From Candidatus Gastranaerophilales bacterium (GTDB lineage Bacteria > Cyanobacteriota > Vampirovibrionia > Gastranaerophilales > Gastranaerophilaceae): 64,000 nucleotides of DNA. Under the pieces are notes generated by a model, which was given only the letters and a program-made list of their open reading frames with translations, was not told the origin of the DNA and ran no database searches. Of the stretch, positions 55,059 to 64,000 are shown one piece after another (within the stretch, counting starts at the first letter, position 1; every line of letters starts with the position of its first letter). The position numbers were made by a program, and so were the translations under genes. Location of the stretch: positions 1-64,000 of the forward strand of contig CALVEC010000002.1 of NCBI GenBank assembly GCA_944326475.1, given 5' to 3'.

Positions 55059-56520
55059 TTTTCAACTCATATATGTAGAATTTTTCTGAGGCTAAAAGTG
55101 TATCCGATGGTGATTCATAGACTTTTTTGAGATTTTTGGGCAAAACACTTGCCAGTTCATCTGGCGAAGTTATGTAGCTGAATACAAAATATAGCTTTTT
55201 ATTTTTAAACACCTGAGGAAGTTTCTCAAAATCAGAGTAGTCTATGTATGGTGTCATTATTCCTTTGTTCCATTTTGAAAAAGTGTAAAAGTTTTTTTCC
55301 TGCGGGAAATAGAATTTTTCATCCGGTAAATAAGCTGATATTCCTGCAGTTGTGACGTTATAGCTTGAGACAAGAACTGCATCCCGGGCGAGATTATTTT
55401 TTATGTATTTTGCTGCATCTTTACTGCCTGAGTAATTGTATTGTATATCATTTTTTACAACATCAAACGATACATGCCACGTCATCAAAAATACAAATGC
55501 AAGAATTATCTCAAATAAAAATTTATTTTTGGTCAGTACATTTTTTAATGACTCTGCCGCCCAACATCCAAAAAGCAGTATAAGCAAAGTTAGAAAGGCT
55601 TTCTCGGGGCTTGTCGACCATATATACCTGTAAACAAGTATCTGAAAAGCAATTCCTGTAAAAACAAGCCAGAAAACTTTTTTGTCTGATTTAAATATTC
55701 TTACAAACAAAACAACTGCTGCAACAACAAGGCAAGCTAACATCAGAAAAGATATATTTGCAAAAATATTTATGAATAAGGACAAAACAGCCTTATACAA
55801 AGACAAATCACCTGTAGCTATTTCGGAATAGCTTTGGACAAGCTCATTTTCACTGCGTCCTGCGGCGAGATAGGTAATTACACAAAAAAAGTTTATGCAT
55901 AAAAGAATAAGAGGGGGAATTGTTTTTTCTTTGCATGACAATAGTTCAAATGCAAAACATAACGCTGCTGCAGCACAAAAACCAAACATCAATACATGTG
56001 TGTTTGAAAGCAATATTAAAAGTGATGTATAAATATATGGATGTTTAAGACGTACTCGGTAAAAAACAGCCAGCAGAAAAATCAGAGGCGGGATTAGGGA
56101 ATAGCTTCTCGATATAACTGAATACCAGTACAAAAAGCCGGAGCTGAAAATGACAGTCGTTTTTGTGAATTTATTAAACGGCGAACAAAATAAAAATACA
56201 CAAGCCCCGCATACAGACAGCAAGAAGCTTACAACCTGCATTGAAAAAACAGGAAAATGAAGCTTGGCAAAAGGAAACAATACTGCATACCATAAAAGCG
56301 GATGTCCTTCTGTTTTTACATGGTCGATTATCCCAAGCGGGCTTAAATCTCTGACAACAAGCCAAGCCTGGGCTTCATCTCTCCAAAGTTCGTGATTAAT
56401 CATAGTGAGAAAAGTTAACACAACAAAAACAAGTAAGAGACTTGTATTAAAAATCTTGTTAAATTTTTCACTTTTTAAAAAAGCCGGAAAATTAATTTGC
56501 ATAATACGGCAAATCCTCAT
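55048..56520 (-). CDS. GT-C-like polytopic membrane glycosyltransferase, paralog 3
   Basis: 490 aa; ATG 56502 would also fit. NHELWRDEAQAWLVVRDLSP, TEGHPLLWYAVLFPFAKLHF, then the same polytopic body and C-terminal YIKNNLARDAVLVSSYNVT. It overlaps the GT2 gene upstream by 29 bases. GT-C enzymes use lipid-linked sugars of the kind the GT2 neighbour would make. Confidence 0.7.
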   Translation of the reverse strand: MRICRIMQINFPAFLKSEKFNKIFNTSLLLVFVVLTFLTMINHELWRDEAQAWLVVRDLSPLGIIDHVKTEGHPLLWYAVLFPFAKLHFPVFSMQVVSFLLSVCGACVFLFCSPFNKFTKTTVIFSSGFLYWYSVISRSYSLIPPLIFLLAVFYRVRLKHPYIYTSLLILLSNTHVLMFGFCAAAALCFAFELLSCKEKTIPPLILLCINFFCVITYLAAGRSENELVQSYSEIATGDLSLYKAVLSLFINIFANISFLMLACLVVAAVVLFVRIFKSDKKVFWLVFTGIAFQILVYRYIWSTSPEKAFLTLLILLFGCWAAESLKNVLTKNKFLFEIILAFVFLMTWHVSFDVVKNDIQYNYSGSKDAAKYIKNNLARDAVLVSSYNVTTAGISAYLPDEKFYFPQEKNFYTFSKWNKGIMTPYIDYSDFEKLPQVFKNKKLYFVFSYITSPDELASVLPKNLKKVYESPSDTLLASEKFYIYELKNDE

Positions 56521-57280
56521 TCAAATCCAATGTTTTTGCATTGTTTCTGAAAATTTTAGATTTGTAAAAACCGAGTTTTGCAAACAGATAAAGCATACTG
56601 ACTTTGAGTACACCGATTCCGTATTTGCAGCTTCTCATAAAGTTTATGGAAGAAGCGTCGGGGAAGTATTTTGTCGGACAGCTTATTTGACCGGCGCTAA
56701 AACCTTTATAGAACAGCAAGGCAAGCATTTCATTGTCAAAAATAAAATCATCGTCACAGTCTTTCAAAGGCAGTGTTTCTAAAACTTCACGGCTAAATGC
56801 TCTGAAGCCGGTATGATACTCTGTCAAACGTTCACCCATCATAAGATTTTGAAACAGGGTGAGGAATTTGTTAGCAACAAACTTGTATAAAGGCATTCCT
56901 CCTTCAAGCGCTCCTTTTCCTATAAATCTTGAGGCAATAGCTGCGTCGTATTCACCGAAGGCAATCATCGATGCCATTGCCGGAACAAGTTTCGGAGTAT
57001 ATTGATAATCGGGGTGAACCATAATAACTATATCAGCTCCGGTTTTAAGCGCTGCTGTATAGCACGTTTTCTGGTTGCCTCCGTAGCCTTTGTTTACATC
57101 ATGGACAATGGTTGTTATTCCGAGTCTTTTTGCAACCTCTTTTGTCTTGTCAGATGAATTGTCATCCACAAGAATTATTTCATCAACTATATCACGGTAC
57201 AAATCTTTATAAGTCTGCTCCAGTGTTTTTTCCGCATTGTAAGCAGGCATAATTACAACAACTTTTTTATTATTAATCAT
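56492..57280 (-). CDS. GT2 glycosyltransferase, dolichol-phosphate-mannose-synthase-like
   Basis: 262 aa. VVIMPAYNAEKTLEQTYKDL, DEIILVDDNSSDKTKEVA, VNKGYGGNQKTCYTAAL, DIVIMVHPDYQYTP (DxD-like HPD) and GFRAFSREVLETLP. This group makes polyprenyl-phosphate sugars. It lacks C-terminal membrane helices. It heads the operon with three GT-C-like genes, which would use its product. Confidence 0.9.
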   Translation of the reverse strand: MINNKKVVVIMPAYNAEKTLEQTYKDLYRDIVDEIILVDDNSSDKTKEVAKRLGITTIVHDVNKGYGGNQKTCYTAALKTGADIVIMVHPDYQYTPKLVPAMASMIAFGEYDAAIASRFIGKGALEGGMPLYKFVANKFLTLFQNLMMGERLTEYHTGFRAFSREVLETLPLKDCDDDFIFDNEMLALLFYKGFSAGQISCPTKYFPDASSINFMRSCKYGIGVLKVSMLYLFAKLGFYKSKIFRNNAKTLDLNEDLPYYAN

Positions 57281-57347
57281 TTCCCCGTCATCCTCTTTCT
57301 TCCAATGTTTATAGTATAATGAAAACGGATGGAGATTACAATAAAAA

Positions 57348-59117
57348 ATGGAAAAGTTTAGAGCATTTTTAAAAAAATATTATTTGAATGAGATTTTATT
57401 GTTATTTACCGTATCATTTTTTATGCTGTTAATTTTTTATGGCAAATCAGAGTCATTTCTGGTGGATGTCGGGCGTGAGGCTTATATTCCGTGGCAGATG
57501 CTAAACGGAGAAGTTTTATACAAGGATATATTTAATGTATACGGACCTCTTTCATATCAGATAAACAGTCTTATGTATATGTTGTTTGGTACTAAATTGT
57601 CAACGCTATACATTCCCGGATATTTGAATGCTTTTTTGATTCTTGTTTTGACATTTTTTGTGACCAAAATTTTTACGGACAGGAAGTTCGCTCTGTATAC
57701 GTCATTTCTTGTTATGGGTTCTTGTCTTTTTATAAAGACATTTTTTAATTTTGTTTTCCCGTATTCTTATGCTGCGGTATATGCTTTAAGCGGATATTTA
57801 TTGTCTGTTCTGCTGTTTCTGTTTTACTTAAAACACGGACATAAAAAATTTTTGTATTCCGCGTTTATTTGTGCGGGTTTTTGTTTTGCAAACAAGATTG
57901 AATATGTGCCGTATTTTATGCTTTTATTTCTCTCTTTGTTTTTTGTAAAACCCAAAATTAAGGATATTTTTGTTTGCATTGGTGGATTTTTTATTTTTCC
58001 TGCTGCTTCGTTTTTTATTCTGCTGCTTCAGGGGGCAAGCTTTTCGGATTTTCTAAATGCCTTTCTGCTTGTAAAAAATATGGTAAATACTCCGGCACTT
58101 GCTTATTTTTATAAAGATTACGGATTGTATTGGAATGGCGAAAATTTTGTTACTTCAATGAAAGTTCTCGGCTGTTCTGTTCTGACACTTATACCTGTAT
58201 TTCTTCTTTTTGCAGGATTGAATTATCTGGATGTTAAATTTTTAAGAAATAAACTGACAAAAACGATTTTTAATTTTGCAATGATTGTTTTTTGTTTCTT
58301 TATTTCTGTGCAATTTTTTAAATATTTCTTTCTTCTGGATAATAAATTTTTCTGCTGGCTCGGGATTGTTTCACTGTTTATTCTGGCTGGTTTTTGCTGT
58401 TATACGGGATTTGAGTTTTATAAAAAAAGACAAATAAACAAACAGGATATTTTGTTTCTGTTTTTGTTATTGTCGGCTGTTTCCGTCTCACTAAAAGGAA
58501 TATCGGGAATAACGACAGAATGCTACGGAACTTTTACTATAGCGGCATTGATAATTCCGTTTATTGCTTTTGCTGTCAAATATTTGCCCGGAATACTAAA
58601 GTTCCGTAATAAAAAGATTTATTACAGAACTCTTGGAAATATTTGCCTTATTATAGTAATCTTATTTTTTGCATTAAACATAAAAAAACTTGCACAAAAC
58701 AGACTATATCCTGTAAAAACTGACCGGGGAGTAATACTGGTACCGGGATATGTAAAAGATGTGAGGTCTATTGTTTCTTATATAGAAAGAAATACAAAGA
58801 AGGATGATGTCGTGGTATCTATACCGGAAGGTGTAATGATAAACTTTCTTACAGAGCGGAAATCGCACAATAAATATTACTACCTTATTCCGGTAAATTC
58901 ACAACTTTTTGGAGTAGAGAATATTGTTTCTGATTTCAAAAAACACCCGCCGGATTATTTTATCGTAAATAACGTTTCTTATTCACCTTATAATGTTACG
59001 CATGTTTGTTCCTATGCAAAACCTTTGTGTGATTTTATTGAAACAAATTATGATTTAAAATTATACACAAACAGTGAACTCGAATTTTATATATACAAAT
59101 TAAAATCTGAAAAATAA
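57348..59117 (+). CDS. Polytopic membrane protein, GT-C glycosyltransferase-like
   Basis: 589 aa, divergent from the GT2 gene. About 12 membrane segments and a C-terminal soluble domain (about 480-589). DVGREAYIPWQMLNGEVLYK and NVYGPLSYQINSLMY are of the ArnT/PMT (GT39-like) group, a first-loop motif different from the three neighbours. Substrate unknown. Confidence 0.7.
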   Translation: MEKFRAFLKKYYLNEILLLFTVSFFMLLIFYGKSESFLVDVGREAYIPWQMLNGEVLYKDIFNVYGPLSYQINSLMYMLFGTKLSTLYIPGYLNAFLILVLTFFVTKIFTDRKFALYTSFLVMGSCLFIKTFFNFVFPYSYAAVYALSGYLLSVLLFLFYLKHGHKKFLYSAFICAGFCFANKIEYVPYFMLLFLSLFFVKPKIKDIFVCIGGFFIFPAASFFILLLQGASFSDFLNAFLLVKNMVNTPALAYFYKDYGLYWNGENFVTSMKVLGCSVLTLIPVFLLFAGLNYLDVKFLRNKLTKTIFNFAMIVFCFFISVQFFKYFFLLDNKFFCWLGIVSLFILAGFCCYTGFEFYKKRQINKQDILFLFLLLSAVSVSLKGISGITTECYGTFTIAALIIPFIAFAVKYLPGILKFRNKKIYYRTLGNICLIIVILFFALNIKKLAQNRLYPVKTDRGVILVPGYVKDVRSIVSYIERNTKKDDVVVSIPEGVMINFLTERKSHNKYYYLIPVNSQLFGVENIVSDFKKHPPDYFIVNNVSYSPYNVTHVCSYAKPLCDFIETNYDLKLYTNSELEFYIYKLKSEK

Positions 59118-59170
59118 TAATTTGCAGATAATACCGGAAATTCTACGGGTTAAATAAAAACAAAAACAGG

Positions 59171-59404
59171 TTAAACTTCAATAAAGAGGCGTTTTCCTAC
59201 GATATTTGGCTTGCCGTTGTAATAACCGGCAAAATAACCGCCTCTGACCGGATTATTTTTTCCGTAGAAATTTGATGAAGTGTTGTTGGATACAAAAGGA
59301 TTGGCAAACGGATTTGCGGATTGAGGTTTTGCCTGAATCGGGTTAACCTGAACCTGAGCCGGCATTAATGCTTTATTTAATAAAGAAACGAGGCTTGTTA
59401 CCAT
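59171..59404 (-). CDS. Small Asn/Pro/Gly-rich protein of unknown function
   Basis: 77 aa with a good ribosome-binding site (CAGGAAAGGAAAATT). Opening TSLVSLLNKALMPAQVQVNP is amphipathic; the rest is Asn/Phe/Gly-rich (NPFANPFVSNNTSSNFYGKN) and ends in RLFIEV. No signal peptide. Probably disordered; no family recognised. Confidence 0.6.
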   Translation of the reverse strand: MVTSLVSLLNKALMPAQVQVNPIQAKPQSANPFANPFVSNNTSSNFYGKNNPVRGGYFAGYYNGKPNIVGKRLFIEV

Positions 59405-59566
59405 AATTTTCCTTTCCTGATTGCCTTCACTTTTTAATATATAATAAACTGATATAGCAAGTCACATTTATTATAATATTTTATTACAAAATATTAAAGT
59501 ATTTTATTAAAAAAATCCACCGTCTTGTGTATATGAATATTTTGAATAATCTGTCAAAATCAACTT

Positions 59567-59773
59567 ATGGTAAAAAAATGTCCTTTTAATCACGACGAAT
59601 GCGGAGATTTCTGCGCTCTGTTTATATCACCTGATGACTTGAATGAGGTGGTATCAAGCAGGCTGACCAGTATTGGTGCATTTGATAAAATGAACGGAAT
59701 GTGCGCCTTGAAAAATATTGCGCTTGTGCAGAGCCGTAAATTATTTGAAAAAACTTCTGTTAACAAATTCTAG
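59567..59773 (+). CDS. Small Cys-containing protein of unknown function
   Basis: 68 aa. Cys5, Cys12, Cys16 and Cys46 (KKCPFNHDECGDFCALFI; GMCALKNI) could bind metal. No ribosome-binding site is obvious. Lies 67 bp before nusB. The cysteine spacing and codon pattern look gene-like, but support is modest. Confidence 0.5.
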   Translation: MVKKCPFNHDECGDFCALFISPDDLNEVVSSRLTSIGAFDKMNGMCALKNIALVQSRKLFEKTSVNKF

Positions 59774-59840
59774 TTTTTTTTGTTTTTTTGTGTCTTAATT
59801 ATATACAAGATAGTTAAGAAAGAAATGAAGGACAAAAAAT

Positions 59841-60506
59841 ATGCAAGCCAGACGTGCTGCCAGAGAATTGGCATTAATATTATTCTCACAATTTGATAAA
59901 AAAATTTCAAATTACACCCAGACAGAATTTGAAGATATTATTTTAAAGTCAGTAAGAACACTTACAAACAATGCTGCGGAAGACCTGAAAGTTTGTCTTG
60001 GCGCCTTGTTTGAGATGAAGGACTTTATAAATAATTATGAAGCCGACCATCCGACAAACCTTGAAAGACCTATAGATTCTAATAATATCCCTGTTCCTGT
60101 TCCTATGACATCAGATATGACGGGCAGACTTGATGAACTTACCAATATTGCCGAAAAGATTGTGCTTGCTCTTGAAATAGCAGAAATGACTGCACTTGAA
60201 CATACCGGCGATGTTAAAAATTATGTATTTCAGATAGCTAATACCTTCAAGGAACACGCCTCAGAAGTTGACGCGCTGGTGCAAAAATATGCAAAAGGCT
60301 GGGATATAGACAGATTAGTTAAGATAGACAAAGATATTTTGCGTATTTCTATTACCGAGCTGCTTTTTATTAAAGGTACTCCTGTAAAAGTTATTGTAGA
60401 TGAAGCTCTCGAACTTGCAAAAAAATACTCTACAGATGACTCATCGTCATTCATAAACGGTATCTTGGGCAGAGTTATTGACGAAAAGAGACTTTCTAAA
60501 AAGTAA
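59841..60506 (+). CDS. nusB: Transcription antitermination factor NusB
   Basis: 221 aa, longer than the usual 140 because of a mid-protein insertion (about 65-125, with NLERPIDSNNIPVPVPMTSD). Ends match: ARRAARELALILFSQFD and DILRISITELLFIKGTPVKV, VDEALELAKKYSTDDSSSFI, NGILGRVID. It binds boxA with NusE. Upstream of ftsY, 11 bp apart. Confidence 0.93.
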   Translation: MQARRAARELALILFSQFDKKISNYTQTEFEDIILKSVRTLTNNAAEDLKVCLGALFEMKDFINNYEADHPTNLERPIDSNNIPVPVPMTSDMTGRLDELTNIAEKIVLALEIAEMTALEHTGDVKNYVFQIANTFKEHASEVDALVQKYAKGWDIDRLVKIDKDILRISITELLFIKGTPVKVIVDEALELAKKYSTDDSSSFINGILGRVIDEKRLSKK

Positions 60507-60517
60507 CGGAAAACGAT

Positions 60518-61501
60518 ATGTTTGATTTTTTTAAACGAAAACAGGAAAAAGAAATACAGCAGCAGTCTCCGGACGCAGGTCAGGAGAAGAAAGGGCTTTT
60601 TTCATTAACTTTTGAAGGCTTGAAAAAAACACTCGAAAAAACTGGTGAATCTCTTGTCGGTAATGTTATAAAGCAGGTTGAGCAGAATGAGGAGTTTGAC
60701 GAGTTTATACTTGATGATATGGAAGAATTGCTTATAAAAGCTGATATAGGCGTAAATACTGCTTGTGAAATAGTTGATAAGCTCAGAAAACAAAGCCTTA
60801 TGAAGCCGTCGGGTGTAAAGAAATACCTTGAAGAAGAATTTACTAAAATTCTTCTTTCAGCCGGCAGCAACGAACTTTCATTCAAAGATAATGAAATTAA
60901 TATATATTTTATAACCGGTGTAAACGGCGCGGGCAAAACTACGCTTATCGGAAAACTGGCACACCGATTTAAATTGCAGGGCAAAAAAGTTCTTGTTGCC
61001 GCAGGTGACACCTTCCGTGCCGCAGCGGAAGAACAGCTCAACATTTGGAGTGACAGAGCCGGCGCGGATATAGTTCGCAATGACGGTGCAGATCCCGGAT
61101 CCGTTGTTTATGATGCAATACAAAAAGCTAAAAATGAGCATTATGATGTAATACTTGTTGACACTGCAGGACGGTTGCAAAACAAATACAATCTTATGCA
61201 GGAACTGCAGAAGGTCAAAGGCGTTATTGACAAAAATGCTCCTGATATGCTTAGAGAGTCAATTCTTGTACTTGATGCAAATACAGGACAGAACGGACTG
61301 GCACAGGCTAAAGTTTTTTCGGAATGCGTAAATTTGACATCAGTTGCATTAACCAAACTTGACGGTTCGGCAAAAGGCGGAATCATTATTGCAATTGCAA
61401 AAGAAATGGGTTTGCCCGTAAAGCTTATCGGGGTTGGCGAAAAAATGGAAGATTTAAAAGACTTTGACTCAAAAGAGTTTGTCAGAGCTTTGTTTGAATA
61501 A
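60518..61501 (+). CDS. ftsY: Signal recognition particle receptor FtsY
   Basis: 327 aa. The NG domain has the P-loop ITGVNGAGKTTLIGKL, DTFRAAAEEQL, DTAGRLQNKYNLMQEL, TKLDGSAKGG and GVGEKMEDLKDFD. Only a short charged A-region precedes it. It targets ribosomes carrying membrane proteins to the membrane. Follows nusB. Confidence 0.97.
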   Translation: MFDFFKRKQEKEIQQQSPDAGQEKKGLFSLTFEGLKKTLEKTGESLVGNVIKQVEQNEEFDEFILDDMEELLIKADIGVNTACEIVDKLRKQSLMKPSGVKKYLEEEFTKILLSAGSNELSFKDNEINIYFITGVNGAGKTTLIGKLAHRFKLQGKKVLVAAGDTFRAAAEEQLNIWSDRAGADIVRNDGADPGSVVYDAIQKAKNEHYDVILVDTAGRLQNKYNLMQELQKVKGVIDKNAPDMLRESILVLDANTGQNGLAQAKVFSECVNLTSVALTKLDGSAKGGIIIAIAKEMGLPVKLIGVGEKMEDLKDFDSKEFVRALFE

Positions 61502-61507
61502 ATATTA

Positions 61508-61537
61508 AAAAGGTCAGCAAAAATGCTGACCTTTTGT
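61508..61537 (+). terminator. Terminator after ftsY
   Basis: AAAGGTCAGCA and TGCTGACCTTT flank AAAA, followed by TTGTTATTTT. It could also serve the convergent pheS. Confidence 0.85.
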
Positions 61538-61545
61538 TATTTTGC

Positions 61546-62580
61546 TTAAAATTGTTTTAAGAAGCGCACATCATTGTTGAAGAAAAGTCTGATGTCGTCA
61601 ATGCCCCATTTTAGCATGGACAAACGCTCAACTCCCATACCGAAAGCAAATCCGGAATAGACTTCGGGGTCAACACCTACATTTTTTAATACGTTAGGGT
61701 CAACCATACCGCAGCCTAATATTTCCAGCCAGCCTGTACCGGAACAAGTGCGGCAGCCTTTGCCTTCACACATTATACATTGAACATCAACTTCCGCGGA
61801 CGGTTCAGTAAACGGGAAAAAGCTGCTTCTGAATCTTGTCGGTCTTGATGCACCAAAATACAGTCTTAAAAATTCATTCATCACACCTTTTAAATCAGCA
61901 AAAGTGGTGTCTTTATCAACAATTAATCCTTCAATTTGGTGAAAAAGGTTATTTTTTCTGGCGCTGACAGACTCTTTTCTGTAAACGCGTCCCGGAGAAA
62001 TTACTCTGATAGGAGGTTTGCTTGTGAGCATCTGGTGGATTTGCGCTCCTGATGTTTGGCTTCTAAGGACAACATTAGGAGCAACTTTCGTATAGAAAGT
62101 ATCTTGCATATCTCTTGCCGGATGGTCTTTAGGGGTGTTAAGCATATCGAAATTAAAATACTCTGTTTCAACTTCCGGAGAGTTTTCATTATGAACGAGG
62201 GAAAATCCCATACCCTGAAATATTTCAACGATTTCATCGATAGTTCTGGTAAGCGGATGGACTTTTCCGTACGGAACGAAAGAACCCGGCAAGGTTACAT
62301 CAATTCTGTCTTTTTCCAGTTTTTCGTTGAGTTCTTTTTTGTACAAACTGTTGTACTTTTCGTTCAGTGCCGTTTCAATCTCAGAAGACACTTTGTTTGC
62401 CAGAGGTCCAATGATTCTTTTTTCTTCGTTTGATAAATCTTTTAAATTTTTCTTTATATTGGTCAACTCGCTCTTGCGGCTGAGATATTCATTTCTTATT
62501 TCTTCGAGTTTTGTTGTGCTTTCGGCGGTATTGATTTCCGAAAGTGCATTTGTACGGATATTTTCCAAAGTTTGCTGCAT
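61546..62580 (-). CDS. pheS: Phenylalanyl-tRNA synthetase alpha subunit
   Basis: 344 aa, normal. N-terminal coiled coil, then class II catalytic core: LTRTIDEIVEIFQGMGF, TEYFNFDMLNTPKDHPARDM, motif 2-like RVYRKESVSARKNNLFHQIE, and FGMGVERLSMLKWGID (motif 3). A Cys-rich stretch CIMCEGKGCRTCSGTGW lies near the end, as in many homologues. No pheT follows in the window. Confidence 0.97.
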   Translation of the reverse strand: MQQTLENIRTNALSEINTAESTTKLEEIRNEYLSRKSELTNIKKNLKDLSNEEKRIIGPLANKVSSEIETALNEKYNSLYKKELNEKLEKDRIDVTLPGSFVPYGKVHPLTRTIDEIVEIFQGMGFSLVHNENSPEVETEYFNFDMLNTPKDHPARDMQDTFYTKVAPNVVLRSQTSGAQIHQMLTSKPPIRVISPGRVYRKESVSARKNNLFHQIEGLIVDKDTTFADLKGVMNEFLRLYFGASRPTRFRSSFFPFTEPSAEVDVQCIMCEGKGCRTCSGTGWLEILGCGMVDPNVLKNVGVDPEVYSGFAFGMGVERLSMLKWGIDDIRLFFNNDVRFLKQF

Positions 62581-63169
62581 TTATTTTTCCTCTGTTTGTT
62601 ATCTTTACATGTTATTATACAACGAGAAAAAATTAATGAATAAATTAGTTAATTTTAAGTAGTGATAATATTTATTATGAGCGTATATACAAAGGTGCGA
62701 AGCACACGCGAAGCGTAAGTACGGCTTTGCCGTTGTATTTTTGGCTACAGACTCTTAGTATTTACGCACAAAATTTTCAAGAACTCTGAAAAAACGATTA
62801 AGTATCGTTTTTTTAGAGGTATGCTAAGTGAGATACGAAGTATCTCCGTGCAGTATAATAATTATAATTTTGAAGATAAATGAACGTTCAAAAAACTTGC
62901 AGTTACAATAATAGACTTGCCGCTTCTAACTTAATTCAACATTTTACGGAAAACTATGCATTGCCTTTTACAAATATTATTAAAAACAGATTGGCGCTAT
63001 TACGGTCTGCTTTGTATTGCTAATTTGCATTTTTACATAATAAATATTATTTTCGCATATTTTTCTGAACAACTAATAATCGCAAGGTATTATAAAAAAG
63101 AGCTATTTTAATATTTAAAAATTTATAGTAAAATCAACGAAGAAATAAACAAAGAAGAAAGAGGCATCG
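62581..63169. other. 589-bp intergenic region between pheS and the AI-2E-family gene
   Basis: No credible ORF. Contains several hairpins at 62721-62846 and a copy of the AACGTTCAAAAAACTTG...TAACTTAATTC block (62884-62942) shared with 19199-19285. The rest is AT-rich with no clear feature. Confidence 0.6.
62721..62846. other. Cluster of hairpins, possible small RNA with terminator
   Basis: ACGGC-TTT-GCCGT (62721-62733) followed by TGTATTTTT; AAAAAACGAT / ATCGTTTTTTT (62789-62814), which could end transcripts on either strand; GAGATAC-GAA-GTATCTC (62830-62846). Could be a small RNA or a regulatory leader for either neighbour. Confidence 0.45.
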
Positions 63170-64000
63170 ATGGATATAAAAAACTATATGACTGCAAAAA
63201 ACATAAGTTTTTTTGTACTCGTTATTCTTTTAATTTATTTAATGATAAAAATGACCGATGTTTTTCTTTTGATATTTGCAGGTTATGTTATCTCAAGTGC
63301 AATTAATCCAGCCGTAAACAAACTGGAAAAGAAAATGCCAAGAGGTGTTGCTGTCGGGTTGATGATAACACTTATTACAGTCATAACTCTCGGTCTTTTG
63401 ATACCTATAGGCGTGCTGGCTTTTAAAGAGATAAAAGAGTTTATAGTACAGCTTCCGGCTCAAATTTCTAATCTGCAAGATTATTTAAGCAATTTAAAAA
63501 TTGCAAACTACAGTGTATCAAGCGTGTTCGGCTTTGATAAAACTATCGCAAACTCATCTACTCTTGCCAAAGGTATTATTGATAACTCCATAAACTTCAC
63601 AGTCAGTATAATAGGTGCTTTGACTGTAATAATAACACTCGGAATAATTGTCTTTTTCTTTTCAAACGACAGGGACAAAATCCAAAACACAATGCTTGCT
63701 CTGTTTCCTCCGACAATCAGAGAAAATGCTAAAAAAACAATGGATGAACTTGAAACAAAAGTCGGCGGCTATGTTACCGCACAGGTTTTGTCTATTACAC
63801 AGGTTGGTGTTGTCACGGCACTGGGGCTTATGCTTTTGCGGGTTGATTATGCAATATTTCTCGGTTTAATAGCTGCAATAATGGATTTGGTTCCTATCGT
63901 CGGTCCGATTGTGACGTTCGGGCTTATTATACTTGTTTCTTATACAAAAGGACCTTTGATTTGCATACTGGCATGTCTTGTGCTGATTCTTGCGCAAACT
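63170..64000 (+). CDS. AI-2E-family transporter (PerM-like), partial
   Basis: ATG 63170 with AGAGG upstream; 277 codons to the window edge, no stop, so the C-terminus is missing. Pattern: early membrane segments (ISFFVLVILLIYLMIKM), the LPAQISNLQDYL periplasmic part, and TAQVLSITQVGVVTALGLML, IMDLVPIVGPIVTF, typical of the family. Members export quorum signals or act as Na+/H+ or other transporters. Not tied to neighbours. Confidence 0.9.
   Translation, partial: MDIKNYMTAKNISFFVLVILLIYLMIKMTDVFLLIFAGYVISSAINPAVNKLEKKMPRGVAVGLMITLITVITLGLLIPIGVLAFKEIKEFIVQLPAQISNLQDYLSNLKIANYSVSSVFGFDKTIANSSTLAKGIIDNSINFTVSIIGALTVIITLGIIVFFFSNDRDKIQNTMLALFPPTIRENAKKTMDELETKVGGYVTAQVLSITQVGVVTALGLMLLRVDYAIFLGLIAAIMDLVPIVGPIVTFGLIILVSYTKGPLICILACLVLILAQT

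Overview
The window reads as a chromosomal segment of an AT-rich, diderm (outer-membrane) bacterium using the standard code. It carries acetyl-CoA carboxylase genes, an LptD/OstA-type outer-membrane protein, a TolC-type channel, type IV pilus genes and a flagellin. The gene mix and style resemble gut Melainabacteria (Gastranaerophilales/Vampirovibrionia), but that placement is inference; no 16S rRNA gene is present.

Layout. 1-1652: a divergent pair, a tandem-repeat peptide precursor-like gene (runs off the left edge) and an ATP-grasp ligase. The repeats carry TTxxxxEE cores, the hallmark of plesiocin-type graspetides (omega-ester RiPPs); this is the strongest candidate for an undescribed system. 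1970-6676: a TolC / MarR / HlyD / MFS export module with a palindromic operator candidate. 6702-14053: minus-strand housekeeping (ROK kinase, prmA, accA, accD, LptD-like, EnvC-like M23 peptidase, a 37-aa membrane peptide). 14266-23193: PadR regulator, DUF512 radical SAM protein, FkbM methyltransferase, CDP-glycerol-type glycerophosphotransferase, rhodanese-like protein, ArsB/NhaD permease and U32-like protein. 23375-30110: pilP-like, pilQ, pilB, pilC and a small protein. 30113-43639: metW/metX, a coiled-coil protein, ACT/UPF0210 pair, rpsP, CgeB-like glycosyltransferase, aminotransferases, gatD, uppS, rdgB, holA, holB. 43745-45195: an anti-sigma / ECF sigma / Spy-like operon. 45310-45382: tRNA-Thr(CGT), whose 3' end is duplicated downstream.

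45933-48009 is a flagellin gene interrupted by a 12-G tract that puts its two conserved ends in different frames. Its centre is a GLUG-repeat domain of different base composition, so it looks both phase-variable and mosaic. 48010-49557 is a 1.5-kb repeat-rich desert sharing interspersed elements with 18690-19560. One such element has been captured as the 3' end of the glycerophosphotransferase gene. 49558-64000 holds an EF-hand protein, groEL/groES, three tandem paralogous GT-C-like membrane proteins with a GT2 enzyme and a further membrane glycosyltransferase, two small proteins, nusB, ftsY, pheS and a partial AI-2E-family transporter.

Working together: the envelope theme is strong (fatty-acid carboxylation, LPS export, undecaprenyl phosphate, lipid II amidation, glycosyltransferases, pili, flagellin, envelope-stress sigma factor). 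Start codons were adjusted where ribosome-binding sites argued for it. All functional calls come from motif recognition by eye; no database search was run.
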